Assembly (NCBI GenBank): GCA_025642065.1
Contig: JAODUP010000128.1
Location: forward strand, 560,158-624,157
Origin: Paralvinella palmiformis
Lineage: Eukaryota > Annelida > Polychaeta > Terebellida > Alvinellidae
DNA: 64,000 bases
Reading direction: 5' to 3'
Shown: piece after piece, positions 31,266 to 43,646 of the stretch
How positions within the stretch are numbered: position 1 is the first letter of the stretch
Layout of the letters: each line of letters starts with the position of its first letter
Notes under the pieces: model-generated
Told to the model about the DNA's origin: nothing
Seen by the model: only the letters and a program-made list of their open reading frames with translations
Database searches by the model: none
Position numbers and translations under genes: made by a program

Positions 31266-33189
31266 TTATTATTAAATGTAGCCAAGGTGGGCACTATAAC
31301 ACCAAGAAAATTTCCCATAATACTGGACACAAAATTTCCCACAATCTGACACTGTGTGAGAGAAGCCTTTTCGGTATGGAATAGAGCAGAGCTAGAGTAG
31401 AAGACCCCTTACAAAAAGTAGGCAGCAGCTCACCTGTGGTTGCTGATGGGGTGGGGGTAAAGGGCTGGCCGTGGGGTAGTGGCAGTCATACCAATACAGT
31501 AGTGGCCTTTTTCCATTGAAAGGGGGGTTATGGACTCTCCCCCCAAAATGTTGGGAAAAATGGAGCATTTGATGCATTCTAGACTACTTTTTCGCCAAAA
31601 CCAAAGTAGCCTACCATTTTTTGTGTGGATAAAATAGGCAACGAGGCACTGTAAAATAGATGACGTATAGCGTCAGACATAGGCTGCTATTGAAAAGGCT
31701 CGAGAGGGTTCTAATCAAGATTTATTTTACAAATGAAGATAACAATCAGGACATTTTGTGATCCAGTTCAACATATATAGCTGCACTTGCATTTACAAAC
31801 AACCCACAATAACGTTTTCAAGACTCGCATTTAAAAAATATAATTACATAATTTTATCGACAAATGCCATAATGCAACACAGTGTATGGGCATTAATTTG
31901 TATTACGATTTGCACAAAGCCCAAATTAGGTTTTAGCTCCCTGATCTCCTTTTCAATATACCAACTTTACACCCATACAATTTCTATGATCAAAATATCT
32001 AAACGGGGATTGACTTTAAATACAAGTTCCAACGATGCAGCATAGCTAATTCAGCATTTGGTGTGGCACCGTTACCACCAATATATCTTATACAGACATA
32101 ACATATTCAAAGGTAAATTTGATTTTAAAATAATTTTAATCCTGCTTCAGAATAAGACAAAATCTGTTTCAAACGGTGTATTTTCCATTTGATAAACGGA
32201 AATTCCTTTTCAAAAACCGTTCTCCACCTTAATTTGCAGATTTTCCATTTAGAAAAGAGGAAACTATGTTTTATCAGTAATATATACCTATTATGTTTTA
32301 ATAATAAAGATGACTCTTTCATGAGTCAGCGTGTTGTACTTCAGGGTTAAATTTAGGACGGGATTTTCTCATTTCTCCGAGGATCATGGATATAGACAGA
32401 CCTGTGTGACTAGGAAAACTCCGGAGATTTATTTGTCTGGAAAGCTCTCAATGCCTCCCTAACAGCAACATACATAATATAATAATATGCTATTTAAGGA
32501 AGGAAAGATTACGAAAAAAGACTAAAGGAAAAAGGAAAACAGAAAACCAGGAATAAATATTTGGACAAAACCTGTTAAAATACACAATCATTGAGTCCCT
32601 GATAACTGACCAGTGGTCACTCACTTTAATAACAATATTTCAGACATCTTATTCCCAGAATGCTGTAGGAGAACGGTGGATACATTATACCAGAGAGAAA
32701 GAAATCCAACAAAAATAAGCATATCCACAACATAGAGATCCTACTACAGGCTAGTACAACTAATGGTATATCTGTTGGGAGTAACACATAGTAATACATT
32801 TAGCTATATCACATAGTTTACAAGACTCTCCGAGTGTACCACAAACCAGTTAGCTCCAATAACCACAAGCTATATAGTACACCGGCTTTCAACAAGTATT
32901 GAGCTTTGACTTATAACCTATGAAGGGTCCGTCCATTCCAAATGACAGTAAATTCAAGGTTGACGGTTAGGGATATCAGTAGCGAATCTTGGCATGTTTT
33001 CCAGGATTCAACACTCATCCGCAATCATACTTTACATTATGGAGCATAGGACGTCCTGAAAAGCACTACTCTCATGGATCAGTTCTTGGTTTAGACAGGG
33101 ACAGATGCCGCAGTGTTGTATTACCGTGACCATGTCTTATCATATCACATTATGGTTGAGGGGGTATACTAAAGAGTAAACGGCCACCT

Positions 33190-33226
<37 letters not shown>

Positions 33227-33343
33227 CATTACAGGTCAACTATTCAATGAGGGAGGAACATCTTATATTGTCACATAACAATGTCTGCCATCAACATCTG
33301 TTACCTTTTTACTACAGATAATGGTAATGTTTATTTTTCAATT

Positions 33344-33399
<56 letters not shown>

Positions 33400-33402
33400 C
33401 CA
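33344..33402. repeat. Compound (CA)(TA)(GA) microsatellite
   Basis: CA, TA and GA repeats in a row; a TG run is at 33190-33222 and a TA/TG run at 34084-34133. Confidence 0.95.
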
Positions 33403-34082
33403 ATATATTATACACCCACACACACTGCATTGCTCGGACATAATGTAAAGAAATGGTACGGGATTAGGTTATGGAATTCACCATTCATGTGCCATGATAG
33501 GAGAAATTTACATCAAAACCTGTCTATGAAGATACACCACCAACAAAGTCATATCACATGTCATAAGCTTATATCCACATTAAGTATGTATCCACTGGGT
33601 TTTTAATGGGGGGGGGAGGGTATTTTCAGTGGAAAATGATGGTTGGCCACTCAACCAATACAAGAAATAAAGAAAATTTCCTTTAAAATAGCCTCAAATC
33701 CAATTCACCTTATATACAAATAACAAAGTCTACATATAAATACAGCCATAATAACCCCATCATACAACATAATAATTGGTTCCAAAAGCTGTGATATATC
33801 CCGGTTTTGACATAAACCAGACATAATAATGCCGTTCAATGTAAATATTATTTATTGTGTATACCTTTTTTTTATAATGTTTTATTGTATTATAAATACT
33901 TTTTTAGCTTCTGTTATCTTTTATTGTTAATTTAGTTATTTCATCTCCTTTTATTATGACTTAGCCGAGTGACGTAAAGTCAGACATTAAATGATGCTCA
34001 CTAAACTGAAATTTACTTTAGAAAAGTGACATAAAGGTCAATTTGAAGTAGGCCGAAATGATGCAAAGCAGGATAATACTGT

Positions 34083-34122
<40 letters not shown>

Positions 34123-34727
34123 ATATATGCGTATGTCTGTGTGCGCACACACACAAGTTAGTAACATGTTGATTAACATTATTTAACAATCAACATGCAA
34201 AAAAAAAGCTTTTGACATTTTACAGTTAAATTGAATTGTAAAAACATTCCCTTTACTTTAATAATTCAACTAAAACACGATTGTATCAAGTGTAACAGAT
34301 TTAATAATGCCTGTTCATTGAAACAGTTTTAGTGATATTACATTTTGATTTTGTATAATGCTGTGACCAGTTAAACAGCAGTGTTTACTTAATTGGTACA
34401 GAAAACTCACAAATAATAATCTCTCCATCACCAAATAAAATCACAATTGGATGTAACTGCCACTACTATACCCCTATCACAAATTTTAGGTCACACTCAC
34501 TGACTGTATGACCATAACTTAGGAGCCTAACTGCTAATTAATCACCCGGTTTGATGAGCTGCTAATCCACATCTAAAACTGATGCCTAATAAGTATTATA
34601 ATTGTGTTTGTGACTTCATTTCTAGCTGGATAAAAGTAGCCTAAGACCATATTTAAATCAATATTCTTACCTCTTACTTACTGTGACTTGAACATCTCTG
34701 ATGTGACTGCTTAGGATATTGTTATAA

Positions 34728-34728
34728 G

Positions 34729-34793
<65 letters not shown>

Positions 34794-34957
34794 GTATAAC
34801 ATTCAACATTTTAACAATGTATAAAGGTGGAATGCCACAAAACTCTGTGGGAAACCTTCTTCCTCTTTCCAGGAGCAACAAGAAGTGTGCTAAATGTAGG
34901 GAATATGGCCATTGGCAAGCCAGCAATGCTTTTTCACGTCTTATGTTTGTTCAAAAG

Positions 34958-35005
<48 letters not shown>
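34728..35005. repeat. Two (TA)n microsatellites with a spacer
   Basis: TA repeats at 34728-34797 (with TGTA units) and 34960-35005. The 160 bases between them contain nothing I recognise. Confidence 0.93.
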
Positions 35006-35011
<6 letters not shown>

Positions 35012-36337
35012 ATCACAGATTATGTAAAGATGTAACCTAATTCTACTGCAGTAACCAGCTACCAGCACATCAAGTAAAGTGAATACTATTAAACCATAAA
35101 AGCTGCCAAACATAAAAGTTCTCTATTCTTTCAGTAGCTGTTTTATGCTGACAAAAAAAAACCCCGTCAGAGTGAGCTCACAATACACAGTGAAATCATC
35201 GCTGAAAATTCACATGCTAGCTTCAATTTGAGCAAAACCTGGAGACATGCATCAAGATATATAGTTACACCAGTTAAGTACCAGTGAAAATGAAGCTGGC
35301 TTCTGTACTGATCTTACCTAGGTTATGAATCATAGGAAATAAAACGGTGAGTAACAAAAGTACTCCCCAAAACATACAACCCGCCAGTCTCGTCAGAGAT
35401 GAAGAGGGTGTACGCTACGGTTATGAATTGTAAAATTATAGGAACAGTTGGTTTACAAACTGAAGAAACGACCAATTGCCATTAGTTATTATCTCAATCA
35501 GCAACAATCAACACTTCATTACTTCACTATCAAGTTGGATCAGTTAAGTGTGTAGTCATAGTGAGACCAAAGAATTATTACTGAGCAGAAAAGGAAGTAA
35601 ATTACGTCATGTCGCCAGTCATTAATATCAACAAATGAAATCACTAATAGCCAATCATAAACCTCAACAGTTTCTCTGATAATTGAACCAATAACGAATT
35701 GATTCCACTTCCTACGACTGTGTGAGTAGCTCGTGTGTGGGTGTGTGTATGTGAGTCTGTTGGTTTGTGTTTCTGAGACAGAATAAGATTGAGAGAGCAC
35801 ACATAAGCCACATCATAAACAGACTATACCTCTGCTACAGACATATTGATACAGCAGATAAATGACTTGGCTCAAGATCAGTCACCTGAATTCACATTCA
35901 TCAAGATGATAACAGCTCTCATTTTCACTCTCTCTTTCTGATTCCCTCCCAATAGTTTGCCCGCCTCTTTTCATGTTCTGATAAATAACTAAATAATCAC
36001 CGACTTCTTCTTTAATGGTTAATTCATGAGTGAGTATTTTATCAAACTGCAGCACTGGTCATACATCAGCACACACGGCTGAGTGATCATTTCCTATCTA
36101 GGGACAAATCTCACAAACTAACATATAAAAGATTGGCAGAGTTGTAATTGTAGTACCATACAAAATTTAACTTGTTATCATATTCATAGCATCTTTGATA
36201 AGTCTATGAAAGTAAAAAGAAAGTTATGATTATAGGAAATGATGATGCGTGTTTTCTATCAAATTCTATTAAGGAGGGCTAAATAATCAACACATTTTCT
36301 GCTTCAGTGTTCATAGAATTTAAAATTGTAATTTGGT

Positions 36338-36505
36338 CTAGATGATGATCGATGTTTTATGGCCACTTTTGCGCACGTGGTAGGGCCGATCAACCTCCAA
36401 AGGCAACGGAGCGAAGTCGAAGATGAAACATCCTTCCGATATGTCGACGCCGAGATCCGAACTCGGGTGATAGCAATCGGTGGTCCGGTCCGACGCTCTA
36501 GTAAA
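36338..36505 (-). mobile_element. tRNA-derived SINE, family 1
   Basis: Minus strand includes ACCCGAGTTCGGATCTCGG (B box region), TTTCATCTTCGACTTCGC and ACGTGCGCAAAAGTGGCC, with the (ATC) tail at 36338. The 5' head is partly lost. Confidence 0.7.
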
Positions 36506-36509
36506 GTGG

Positions 36510-39145
36510 CACAGAGAATTATGTGCATTAACTGGATACATAAATAATGTCTCCCATCTAAATAGCCATAATCATATCAGCCGTATGTCTACTACTAGTG
36601 CAGCAAAGAGTAATGAGAAAATGACCGGCAAAATATATTATATTTTATACAAACAAGGTAAGCTCTGAACCGGCCATCCTGCAAGGATGACACAAAGGGT
36701 GAAGCTCAGGTGAAAATATCACGATCTAGATAACGAAGAGAACTAAACGAAGCGTTTTGTTTGGTAATTAAGACTTTAAATTATTTTAATAATAATGTAA
36801 AAAAAATTGTATAGTGCTCTGAAAGAGAATTACTCTAAGGCACTTATACCCTGAAAACATCTATTAAACGAATAGAAAAAACTACAACAACAAATTACAG
36901 TTGTCTCAAAATATCCAGTGGACAGGCACTAACAGGATACATGCAGCAGCACAAAGGTGAAGACAACAAGACTTTGGAGTGACCCTTTAAAGCAAAGGTC
37001 CTCAGGTCAGGCTTAAAAGATCTAATGACGACATGAAGAGCTTGTGTAAACTGTGGACATCATAAAACATCGTACTCACCATAAATACACTTTGTTTATC
37101 AGCTACAAGTTACTGAAAATAAGTGTTTTGACTACCCGGTATATATCGTATGCCTTCTAGTTAGAACACGCCTTCTACTTAACACACGAAATACCAGGAA
37201 AATTTCTTGCAAATCTATTTGCCAGCATTTTATCTTATCACATCTAGCTGTTTATAGCAAATAAATCACTATTTTAGTATTTAAGCCAATGACAAACCAT
37301 TGATCTGCTAAGAATGATCATTCTACTATGCACAGGTTCAGATTACGGCAAACAGTATGGGGACCATAAAAAATGATCAATAGATGTCCACTCGTACCTG
37401 TTCACATGACCACCTATTTAAAGGACCATTAAAGAGCCTTTTCCAGTTGATTATCATCATTCTCTGAGAATGACTACCGCCTTAAATTAGTCGGAAGAGA
37501 AGGTTATCTCATTTTAAGTGTAGCTACAGCTCTATGCCCTCGTTTGGACATTTGTTTTCAACGTTGTACCATTCTAGAATTCTTTCGGGTACTGTAACAG
37601 TGTCAGACAAACACCAAAACTAACGCTTTACATTTTATCATGGAAACAAATTTATCACTGAAAAATGCTAATTTCCTCTATTTCCTCAAGCGGATTGAGA
37701 TAATAGCATTATATCTAAAAAATCGTTCACAAAATACTTATCAAACTGATTCAAATTAAATTATTACATTATATTTGGCCCTGTGGCAGTATGTACCCGC
37801 ATCTGGTGACTTGTGCATACATGTGGCATAATTTCGAGATATGGTTTCATCAGGTACTTGAATAAGGAGATAACAGCTGAGCCATTGCTGTTCCTTTCTT
37901 CCATTATTGACAATGATACTTTGTTTGGTTCATCTATTAATTTTATCAAATATTTTAGCCTTTGGGTGTAGCTCATGTATAAGATGAATTGCTATATTTC
38001 TAGTAGATAATACTTAATAGATTCTAGTATTATTTCCTTGACTTGTTCTTGAGTATTTATAGCAGCTGACCAAACAGCTTGGTGTATTACACTAAAGGCT
38101 AAAGTAAACTGTACACTGAAACAGTGAAAGTGAAACGCATGACTTTCCCCCCCTTCCCACCATCCATTCCGACAGTCGAGGAAGCCATAATGGCGACCCT
38201 CTAGTAATTTGGATTATTTGCTTATATCTACGATATCAGGTATAGTTAACAATTATTATTCAGGTCACTTCTGGTCACGTTTATAAGAAGCTACAGCATG
38301 GATCGTTGGATGCAGAACAAACTATTCAAATAACAAGTCTTCAACAAAAGGCATGATAACAACAGCTCCCCAGTTTTGACAGGGAAACCCAGTAAGAAAT
38401 AGACACCGATTGTTAATAGATATGCATGGTACAAATAAGCTATGTAAAATCAACAAAGCACCTGATTCAAATGGAATATCGAACGCAATGTAAAAACAAA
38501 TCTGCCAGTCCATCATGAAAATAGTTGATTTTCCAGCAGCCTTTAGAGACGAGCTTAATAGTCGAGAACAATCGTAACGCTAATGTCATGCCACTATACA
38601 AAAAAGAAGAATGCCAACTGGTCATTAATTACAGATCCAGTTGTTAACATGTGTACGCTGATAGTGATATGTGCTGTAGCGCATTGTTTGTTCTCATAAT
38701 CATATGCATAAGAACATCCCTACCCGATCCAACACGTATTTAAGAAGCATCACTTGTGCGAGTCAAAACTGCTGATCACAATAAATGACCTGATGTCATA
38801 TTTTAATCTGGAGGTTGTCACAGATATAGCCATTTTAGGCATAGACAATGTATCTCATGACAAACTTCTGATTAATGATTTCATGCCAATGTTTATCATA
38901 TCAGCATATTAGAAATCAGGAGGACCAAATTGCTCTGAACCAGAAAGAAGCATCAATATTCCATTGGGCAAACATTTGGAGACCGAAATACAACTAGCAG
39001 AAGTGCTATGAGACCATTTCAAATGTGATCCTTCCTGCTCAACACTTGTATATATATATATATGATGAATGTGGTGAACTAGTGTGGGATTCATATTTTA
39101 CTAAGTCAGTTGAAATGGCTCAATATAAAGCTGCAATGTAAATGC
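36510..39145. other. No gene found
   Basis: AT-rich DNA with short open frames and no recognised repeat family. Possibly part of the long p190 5' intron. Confidence 0.45.
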
Positions 39146-39149
39146 TGCT

Positions 39150-39304
39150 GTTTTAATGCCAATTTTCTGCACAAACATGGCTAAATGGGCCGAGCAATCT
39201 CGAAACGTAATGAGAAGTGAAAGATGAAACGCCCTTCTAACACAACCTGGTTGGGGTTTGAACCTGTGGCCAACCATGAAACCAGTTAGGCCACGGAGGC
39301 GCCC
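39150..39304 (-). mobile_element. tRNA-derived SINE, family 1, truncated tail
   Basis: Minus strand starts GGGGCGCCTCCGTGGCCTA and has GGTTCAAACCCCAACCAGG (B box) and TTTCATCTTTCACTTCTC. The (ATC)n tail is missing. Confidence 0.68.
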
Positions 39305-40368
39305 CAATGTAAAGCTGCATGATTTATAACCCAAAACTACCAGTATGACTGATATACTCATATATTGATATAGTTAACACCTTGACTGGGCTTGGGACAC
39401 ACTTAAATGACCAAACAGTAAATATGGTCTACCAAACAAAATCGACGAACAGTAGGACAAATATTGCAGTTTCTAAAAATTCTTTTTTCTATGAGCAGTA
39501 CTAATCGGGAACAAAACACAGGATACTGTTAAACCTAACTTAGACCTAAAAGATCATCACTAACACAACACCCGGTACTGTTCATTGCTTACAATTTACA
39601 TGAGAACAACCTCAAAGTATTAATAGTTAAATAGCTTCACCCCATATAAAACCAGAACCCCATTTGTATTGTTTAGATCTAGAGTCTACAGTCTTCTTCA
39701 AGTTCTTGGACAAACTACAAAGTGAAAGCGAAAGTGTTGATTTATGTTGGTTACTTAGCCTGTAATATTTCCTGGAATATACACACCACCTGGTAACTGG
39801 TTAAGTAACCTATTTGTTGGAAACCTTTTGGGGTGATACATCAAAATGTCAAATTACAGCTGAACATCAACGTTTGTAAATTAGATCTACGTTCATCACT
39901 TGACAATTCACTGAAGTCTTCAGCAATCTTTTTCAATGATCACGTTGTTGATGTTTTCATTTCAAGATCTCTACTTGTAGAATTGCAATATTTCTTTAAA
40001 AGAAAGCTTCTACAAATGACACAAAGAACCACTTCATGAATGAACCAAGAAAACCCCATACATACTTTAGATCTATAGACCAAGTGTAGAAGAAATCTGG
40101 ATGTCCAATGAATGCTTAAAACCGAGATACAAACAAACGGACTAACATCCGGTAGACACACATGACATGCAGCTGTACGTCTGAACGCATGATGATACAC
40201 AACTCCGGAAAATCAAAATGGTACATTAATTGACAGCTCAATCTCTTCATCACTATCACATTCACCCGTAATAACATAGCACTTATTTGTCATTTCCGAG
40301 ATACAATGTTTCAGAAACCTCGCCTACTGGCCATACATAAATAATAAAAATCCACGCTCGTTACTTAC

Positions 40369-40435
40369 GTCGTTTCCGAATCATACATCCAGCGCCATGT
40401 TGAATGTATTTCACGAATTCGTGAGAAACTATTTT
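40369..40435 (-). promoter_or_regulatory. Candidate 5' non-coding exon and promoter of the p190 gene
   Basis: The minus strand has a strong donor, AACGAC|GTAAGTAA, at 40369. Just upstream is TCAACATGGCGCTGG, close to the YY1 initiator-type motif AANATGGCG often found at start sites. That ATG opens only a five-codon frame (MALDV, stop), so the segment is probably untranslated. The next coding exon downstream on this strand is p190 exon 1, about 14.8 kb away. Linking the two is inference. Confidence 0.35.
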
Positions 40436-40917
40436 TATTTAATTTATGATGTAAATTGATATGAAGCAAAAATGAGAGAAACATTTATGTGTAAAATATT
40501 ATTGACAAAAGAGGAAATAAGTAATTTAATTTCTTGCAAATTTATTCGAAAATAAACATTATTCCGTTACAAGTTCCGATATGCAGACAGTTGCGTTTTC
40601 TTTCATGTTAACCTACATTTATAAGCACTGGGTTAATACTTGAATACACAAGTATAATTAGGCATGAAATAATTTCCTGTGTGTTATTTGTAAACTTGCA
40701 AATATATTTATAATCTAAGAATTTAATTATTCGAAAATGTTGTTAAGAAGGCAACATAGCGTCATAACCATTGTCAACGGTCATAACGTTACCATGTCTA
40801 TGTATAAATGACGAACTTATCCGTAAAAACGATCGCCATCTCGTGAGAGCCAGATTAACAAAATTTGTAGGCTAGAAAACTACCAAAGACTTTATATTTA
40901 AGCACCCTGAAACTACT

Positions 40918-41136
40918 AAAGACAAATGTTTGCTTTAACAATATGTAATTTTCGCTCTCAACAGTAAAACTAAAAGGCTGCTTCTTCTGATTATTCTATA
41001 TATATACTTATTATATACGAATGCTCGCTACTCAGACAAATGTTTGCTTTAACAATATGTAATTTTCGCTCTCAACAACAGTAAAGGGCTGTTTCCTCTG
41101 ATTATTCTACATATATAAGAATGCTGCCTACTCAGA
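40918..41136. repeat. Tandem duplication of about 114 bp
   Basis: GACAAATGTTTGCTTTAACA and ATGTAATTTTCGCTCTCAAC occur at 40921 and again at 41035, followed in each by GATTATTCTA and CTACTCAGA. The second copy runs into the decayed LINE at 41130, so it may be the element's 5' end or a local duplication. Confidence 0.75.
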
Positions 41137-42670
41137 AATTTGCAAAAACAGTTGGTCAAGTACAGCACCAGGACAGAAAGAAACGTGGAAAGAAGCTTAA
41201 CATGGAGGAAGGGTAGAGATCTGTGTCCAGGATAGCAAAACAGTTGGCAAAGCAAAGGCAGGATATAGTGGCAGTGAACTGATTGAGGGATGAGAGTGGA
41301 AGCATAGTTATAAAGCCAGAAATGGTCAGAAAGAGATAGAAATATATGGAGCACCTGCTGGAAATGTACGGGATCGATGAAATGGTAGAAGGTGGGATAG
41401 CTGAAGGTCTAAGAAAGAATATCACACAGATGGAGAGAGGAATTGGACAGATGGAAAGGCAGGTAGACCGACGTATAGTTGGTGGGTGAAAGCATTTTTG
41501 CGACTGGTCAAGCCAGGATATAGAAGATCTGTGACGTGGTGATGGATTAGGGAAAGGGGACTGGGAGCTAATTAAGTACTCATACTGATATACAAAGAGA
41601 AAGGTGATCCAGTATGGGTGTGAGTCAAAATGGGCGATAAAGCTGTTAGACCATGGAATGTAAGTATTAGAGATGGTTTTAGACAGAAGATTAAGAGAGA
41701 AGGTGAGTATTGATGGAATACAATTTGAATTTATGCCCAGGAAAGGGATAACTGACGCAACATTTGTAGTATGGTAGATGCAAGACAAATTTCTGGAAAA
41801 AAACAAGGCATTGTTTCATGGATTTGTGGACCCAAAGGCATTCAATAGAATGCTAAGAGAAGAGGTCTGGTTGGCACTGAGGAATTCAGGTTCTGAAGAA
41901 TGGCTAGAGGAGTAATCACAATATATGATGAGAAGTCACAGTGAAAAGAAAGCATGGGAAAAGTGAAGATTTTAAGGTGAAGGTACATCAAGGATCAGTG
42001 CCCAGTCAGTTACTATTTATTGTTGTTATGGAAACAGTGACATGTTGGGCCATAGAATGTTTGAAACGGGTGGTGTTCTGTACAGAAGATTTGGCATTGG
42101 TGGCTTGGAGGATGGGAAAGTTGAAGCAGAAGGTATCAAGATGGAAAGAGTGCATAAGGGCAAAAGATTAACAGCAGCAAAATAAAATTGATGGCTTCAG
42201 GGAAGAACTGTGGTAACATATAGAGGAAAGGGGTGTCATGTGCTGTCTGAGGGAAGGATGTTCACTATGTACATTTGGGGATGCATTTGTGTTCAAAGTA
42301 TATGAGAGGGCAGGTGATGGAGGGGATATCAACATACAGGAAAGCATAAATCTGGTGGAGCAAATTCAGCATCAGTGCTGAGAGTGCGTTGGGCAAGTTT
42401 AGAGAGCTGTTGGGAATCTTGACAAGGAAGGATGTGTCATTCAAGTTAAAACTAAAAGGGAAGGTGTATATGACATGAGTGAGGGGTGCAATGATGTATG
42501 GAAGCGAGAATTAAGTCATGAATGCAGAGCAGATAGATACGAGAATGTCGCAATGAATGTGCCACATGTCTCTGAGAGATGGGGTATCAGGTGGAGAGTT
42601 GAGGGAGAAAATGGGGATTAAACTAATGAATGAAGTTGTGAAAAGGAATTGCTTGAGGAGGCTGGAACGC
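41130..42670 (+). mobile_element. Heavily decayed LINE of a second family
   Basis: Plus-strand pieces in scattered frames: RRIAKQLAKQRQDIVAVN-like opening, LRREKVSIDGIQFEFMPRKG, LFHGFVDPKAFNRML, EDFKVKVHQGSVPSQLLFIV, then KLKQKVSRWKECIRAKD and GELREKMGIKLMNEVVKRN. These follow the order of a known lophotrochozoan/cnidarian LINE group with the HQGSVLSPLLF and RWKE blocks. The YADD core is damaged (CTEDLALVA). The long open frame on the opposite strand (41156-41806) is only its shadow. Confidence 0.65.
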
Positions 42671-42689
42671 TGTGTGTATTGTTCTGTGT

Positions 42690-43560
42690 ATTATTGTTAA
42701 CAATAGCTTATGTGTAAAAAGCTTCTTAATAATGCTTTATTCTCTGAATTAAATAATTATTGAAAATACAGCTAGATTTACCACAATATCTAAATTAATC
42801 AGTTCAATTAAAACAAATGATCAACTGGATTTTTGATAGATATGTCAGTAATAAATGTACTGTATAATATATCGTACTATGCTTAATGGATAGTATATAT
42901 GCTTTATAAATAAACACCTGTTTTACAGACACATTGCTTTCAAATTTATTTCGTGAACTAATTCTCATATCAATACTTTATATACATATTAAACAGGTAG
43001 CTGTTCAATCAGTTTATATTAATATTAATGCAACCAATAATTAATATTAATACATGCAACAAGATATAAATGAATCAAATATATCATTAACAAATCACTT
43101 GATGCTTAAAAATATATACCATACAGACATGTTGGCAGATATTTAAAATTTAAAGCTTTCTAAACAATAATAAAAAGTATAGCAACCTCAGTACCCCAAA
43201 ACAAAAATGTAATTAATAAGAGTATGATTTATTATCATTTACTAAGCATTAAGTGGTGAAACCAATCCAAAAAGCTAAATAAACAAACGCTATCCCTACA
43301 GTACTATGACTCGCACTCATTTCAAATGTGTTTTCTTATCATGATCAGAGTATCACAGCATCCAGACTTGAATTACTACCTCTTTTATGTACATTTGTAA
43401 ATGTATTTACATACATATATGAAAAATACACAGCATGACCAGTATATGTTTAAGAATGATAAAGTCTTCCGCCATATTCATGCAGAATTAACTAATACAA
43501 AATGTGGTCGATACACACATCAAGTAAAGCTAATCTGCTCACAAATAAGATGCACAATGA
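42690..43560. other. No gene found; probable 3' flank of LMW-PTP
   Basis: Very AT-rich. It must contain the 3' untranslated region of the LMW-PTP transcript; its end could not be fixed. Confidence 0.4.
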
Positions 43561-43568
43561 AGTCCTCG

Positions 43569-43646
43569 CTACAATTCTGAATTCAGAAATGCTTTACAGC
43601 ATCTGATACACTGCTCCAACACAGTGACGAAGTCCTCATAGTTACC
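43569..43646 (-). CDS. ACP1: LMW-PTP exon 6: C-terminus
   Basis: Residues 132-156 and a TAG stop: GNYEDFVTVLEQCIRCC, then KAFLNSEL. This is the terminal helix of the family. Acceptor TTATAG. The 3' untranslated region presumably continues below 43569; I did not locate a poly(A) signal with confidence. Confidence 0.95.
   Translation of the reverse strand, partial: GNYEDFVTVLEQCIRCCKAFLNSEL

Larger units (their letters stand above)
31270..36335. other. No gene found; AT-rich DNA with microsatellites
   Basis: Only short open frames, none with a recognisable domain. It lies between the p190 coding start and the candidate 5' exon, so it may be intron. Confidence 0.5.

Noticed and set aside
41156..41806. 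216-codon open frame on the minus strand
   Set aside because: It is the antisense shadow of a decayed LINE on the plus strand; no domain is recognisable.
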